From: Lachnoclostridium sp. An138
GTDB taxonomy: Bacteria; Bacillota; Clostridia; Lachnospirales; Lachnospiraceae
NCBI RefSeq assembly: GCF_002160765.1
Contig: NZ_NFLF01000017.1
Coordinates: 1-64,000 of the forward strand
DNA length: 64,000 nucleotides
Direction of reading: 5' to 3'
The number at the start of each line of letters is the position of its first letter. The first letter of the stretch is position 1. Under the pieces are notes generated by a model that had not been told where the DNA came from, did not search any database, and saw only the letters and a list, made by a program, of their open reading frames with translations. The translations under genes were made by a program, and so were the position numbers. This document shows, piece by piece, positions 61,490-64,000 of the stretch.

Positions 61490-62722
61490 TCACATTTCCG
61501 TCCGCGGCACTCCTGCAGCCCTGCCTGACTTTTTCTTCAACATCAGAGGCAGTACAAGACAGCCTGTCAGCATCAGCACCGGGAAGATGACGGCCGCCAG
61601 GATTCCCACAGAAAGGCTTCCCTGAGCGAGGGAAGACATCATCCCCACAAAGGTGGGTCCAAGGGAGCAGCCCACATCGCCGCCCAGCGCCAGCAGGGCG
61701 AAAAGCAGGGTTCCGCCTCTGGCTATGGTCCTTGACGCGATGCTGAAGCTGCCCGGCCAGAGAATACCTACGGAAAATCCGCAGATTCCGCAGCCCAGCA
61801 GGTTTAAGAACGGCCACGGCGAAAGGGAGATAATCAGGTAGCTTACGATGCACAGAGCCGCGCTTGCCCTCATGCAGGTATCAAGCTTCAGACGCTCTCC
61901 GTATTTTCCGTAAAGGGCCCTGGAAGTTCCCATCAGAATGGCAAAGAACATCGGGCCGCAGAGATCTCCCATGCTCTTGGTTACGTGCAGGCCGGACTCC
62001 GCGAAGGTTGAAGCCCACTGGCTGACGGCCTGCTCGCTTGCCCCTGCGCAGATCATCAGAAGCAGGAGAAGCCAGAAAACCCGGCTGCGCAGAAGCTCTC
62101 CAAAAGACAGCCCCTTTTCCCCCTCCTCCAACAGGGAGGCGATAGGCACCTGCGTAAATAAAATACAGTTGACGGCAGGAACAAGCGCCCAGACAACCGC
62201 CACCACCTTCCAGTTTTCAATGCCGAACAGGGCAAAAAAGACGGTGGAAACCAGAACTACGGCCACATGTCCCCAGCAGTAAAAGGAATGGAGCAGACTC
62301 ATGGCCGTCTCTTTATTGTCTGTGGGACAGGCCTCCACAATCGGACTGACCAGAACCTCAATCAGTCCTCCCCCGACCGCATAGATCATGACGGAAATCA
62401 GCAGCCCTGCAAAAGGATTCGGCAGTATGTCCGGCAGAACTGCCAGCAGAACCAGTCCGGCGGCGGAGCAGGCATGCGCGGTCACTATCGAAGCCCGATA
62501 GCCTATTTTATCGATAAAACGCGCGCTCAGCGCATCGATCAAAAGCTGAATACAGAAATTAAAGGTAATTAAAAGCGTAATCTGTGAAAGAGGAATCCCG
62601 TACAGGGACTGAAAAGTCAGGAACAGCAGCGGCGCAAAATTATTTACGATAGCCTGTACAACATAGGCGGCAAAGCTGGCCTTGATCGTACTGTTGTATG
62701 AGAGTCTGTGTTTCTGTGTCAT
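61490..62722 (-). CDS. MFS transporter
   Basis: The 410-residue protein has 12 predicted membrane segments in two halves. It begins SYNSTIKASFAAYVVQAIVNNFAPLLFLTF, has an ARFIDKIGYRASI loop, and has a GTSRALYGKYGERLKLD loop typical of MFS proteins. It is likely a sugar or small-solute transporter. The divergent AraC regulator gene at 62914 may control it. Confidence 0.85.
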   Translation of the reverse strand: MTQKHRLSYNSTIKASFAAYVVQAIVNNFAPLLFLTFQSLYGIPLSQITLLITFNFCIQLLIDALSARFIDKIGYRASIVTAHACSAAGLVLLAVLPDILPNPFAGLLISVMIYAVGGGLIEVLVSPIVEACPTDNKETAMSLLHSFYCWGHVAVVLVSTVFFALFGIENWKVVAVVWALVPAVNCILFTQVPIASLLEEGEKGLSFGELLRSRVFWLLLLLMICAGASEQAVSQWASTFAESGLHVTKSMGDLCGPMFFAILMGTSRALYGKYGERLKLDTCMRASAALCIVSYLIISLSPWPFLNLLGCGICGFSVGILWPGSFSIASRTIARGGTLLFALLALGGDVGCSLGPTFVGMMSSLAQGSLSVGILAAVIFPVLMLTGCLVLPLMLKKKSGRAAGVPRTEM

Positions 62723-62913
62723 AAATATAAACCTCCTGCAGCTGGTTCATTCAGCTGTTTTCATTGTTTGGTACAAACCTGTTATATTATATTGCCACAC
62801 TTTCTCTCCAGCAATAGCTTTTTTTCTTAAATCATGGTACAATATTCCCAAAGTCAAATACCCCGAGCAGAAAGCTTTCCAAAAAGAGAATCAAAAGAAA
62901 CAGGGAGGGCCGT

Positions 62914-63873
62914 ATGAATTCACAAAATGTATTTATGGGAGAAAATCTTCAGGAACTGACCGTTCATGGAAAAAAAGAGTTTCCCATCCAGTATTACGCT
63001 GATGAACTTTTCCGCCTGCCCGGCTGTCAATTTCCGCTTCACTGGCATACGGAAATCGAATTTTTTGCGGCCCGGGGCGGCTCCATCAAAGCCCAGATCG
63101 GACGACTGGAATTCCTGCTGGAGGAAGGGGACGGCGTCTTTGTCAACAGCAATGTACTTCACAGCTTCTCCCAGCTTCGCCCGGAAGACCGCTGCCGCTG
63201 TCCCAACGTAGTATTTTCCGGAGAGCTGATTGCTCCCGCAGACCATCTGATTTATCAGAAATACATCGGCCCTCTTTTATCCAGCCGTCAGCTGCCCTGC
63301 GTGATTCTGAAACCCTCCATTCCCTGGCAGAACAGCATTCTCTCCTGCCTTGACCGCCTCTTTTCCCTTATGCAGAAGCACGCTCTCAAAGAAGAGCGCA
63401 GACCGCTCCCTCTTCTCTCCTTTGACTCCCCGGCAGACGACATCCCCTGCTGGGAAATGCAGGTGCAGAATGAACTGAACCGCATCTGGCAGCTCCTGAT
63501 TTCCCATGCAGGAGAGATCCCTCCTGTAAACATAGAAAAGGGCGAGGCCAGCCTGCAGATAAGGATGCAGAAGATGCTGGCCTTCATCCGCAGTCATTAC
63601 GCCTCACCAGTCTCTTTAGACGAGATTGCCGCTTCCGCAAGCATCAGCAAAAGTGAAGCCTCCCGATGCTTCCAGGCTTATATGAATCAGCCGCCAGTCA
63701 GCTATCTGCTGGATTTCCGGCTGGAAAAAGCAAAGCAGCTTCTTTCTTCCACCCCGGATACGGTAGAGGAAATCAGCCGGAAATGCGGTTTTCGGTCTTC
63801 CGGTTATTTCTGCCGGATATTCAAAAGAAGAACCGGCGCTTCTCCGAATCAGTACCGGAGGGAGACCACCTGA
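62914..63873 (+). CDS. AraC-family regulator
   Basis: The 319-residue protein has an N-terminal cupin (HWHTEIEFFAARGGSIKAQIG, LEEGDGVFVNSNVLHSF) and a C-terminal double HTH (SLDEIAASASISKSEASRCFQAYMNQPPVSYLLDFRLEKAKQLLSST and EEISRKCGFRSSGYFCRIFKRRTGASPNQYRRE). Such regulators sense sugars or related ligands. It lies divergent from the MFS gene. A GGAGGG ribosome site precedes the ATG. Confidence 0.92.
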   Translation: MNSQNVFMGENLQELTVHGKKEFPIQYYADELFRLPGCQFPLHWHTEIEFFAARGGSIKAQIGRLEFLLEEGDGVFVNSNVLHSFSQLRPEDRCRCPNVVFSGELIAPADHLIYQKYIGPLLSSRQLPCVILKPSIPWQNSILSCLDRLFSLMQKHALKEERRPLPLLSFDSPADDIPCWEMQVQNELNRIWQLLISHAGEIPPVNIEKGEASLQIRMQKMLAFIRSHYASPVSLDEIAASASISKSEASRCFQAYMNQPPVSYLLDFRLEKAKQLLSSTPDTVEEISRKCGFRSSGYFCRIFKRRTGASPNQYRRETT

Positions 63874-63874
63874 C

Positions 63875-64000
63875 TTACCCCTCTTTTTTCTGTTCCCGGA
63901 GCATCTTTCGATAGTAGGATACCCTGCGGAACTGATCCTCAAAATAAGAATTGATTTCCGCTCCCAGCAGAATAATATACATACAGAAATAGAGCCACAG
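63875..64000 (-). CDS. C-terminus of a YihY/BrkB-family membrane protein (partial)
   Basis: The frame runs off the window's right edge and ends at the TAA of 63875-63877. The visible 41 residues read LWLYFCMYIILLGAEINSYFE and then a basic tail. LLGAEINSYFE is the characteristic last-helix motif of the YihY (formerly ribonuclease BN) family of integral membrane proteins. Its stop is 1 bp from the AraC gene's stop, so the two converge. Confidence 0.75.
   Translation of the reverse strand: MWLYFCMYIILLGAEINSYFEDQFRRVSYYRKMLREQKKEG

Overview
The window looks like a chromosomal segment of a strictly anaerobic, Gram-positive gut Firmicute, most likely a member of the Lachnospiraceae. The grounds are strong GGAGG ribosome sites, a Na+-pumping decarboxylase operon, an [FeFe] hydrogenase, ferredoxin-type proteins, an SdpRI pair, an ECF folate S-component, Bce-like two-component/ABC modules and a Tn916-type conjugative element remnant. 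No rRNA, tRNA or CRISPR array was seen. The genus cannot be fixed from the sequence alone.

Layout. (i) 1-4.9 kb is an AT-rich scar of an integrative conjugative element: a truncated tcpA-like gene, a two-gene cargo (SEC-C protein plus a small membrane protein), a SpaA-like surface protein joined to the tail of a DUF961 gene, a membrane-anchored Xre regulator, and decayed HTH and hydrolase fragments. (ii) 4.9-10.4 kb holds housekeeping genes: phosphoesterase, DUF503, GNAT, an HI0933-type flavoprotein and a DUF362 protein. (iii) 10.6-16.0 kb is a minus-strand operon for a biotin-dependent Na+-translocating decarboxylase with two carboxyltransferases, followed by a CBS protein and a cardiolipin synthase. 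(iv) 18-24 kb holds a DUF362-ferredoxin, a VanY-like peptidase, an NADH oxidase and a GntR/ABC operon. (v) 24-30 kb holds an NlpC/P60 hydrolase and a thioredoxin / unusual thioredoxin reductase / [FeFe] hydrogenase / phosphoesterase operon, then an M20 peptidase.

(vi) 30.4-34.4 kb: sdpRI, a CPBP protease and an intact IS1182-type insertion sequence, with a relic of an IS end of the same type nearby. (vii) 34.5-40.3 kb: a metal or arsenic permease, a folate ECF S-component behind a long structured leader, cbiK, DUF3786 and a corrinoid-activating RACE protein. (viii) 40.5-57 kb: an amidase lipoprotein and a large island of two histidine kinase/response regulator pairs with three FtsX-type ABC exporters, interrupted by an RpiR regulator and a sugar O-acetyltransferase. 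(ix) 57-64 kb: ferredoxin-type aldo/keto reductase, HAD phosphatase, YitT with a divergent MerR regulator, an MFS transporter with a divergent AraC regulator, and the tail of a YihY/BrkB protein at the edge.

The most interesting items are: the thioredoxin reductase that lacks the usual NADPH-binding motifs and shares an operon with an [FeFe] hydrogenase, suggesting ferredoxin- or H2-linked disulfide reduction; the unassigned ~275-nt leader RNA before the folate transporter gene; the unassigned SEC-C/membrane-protein cargo in the element scar; and two sets of 11-bp helically phased direct repeats.
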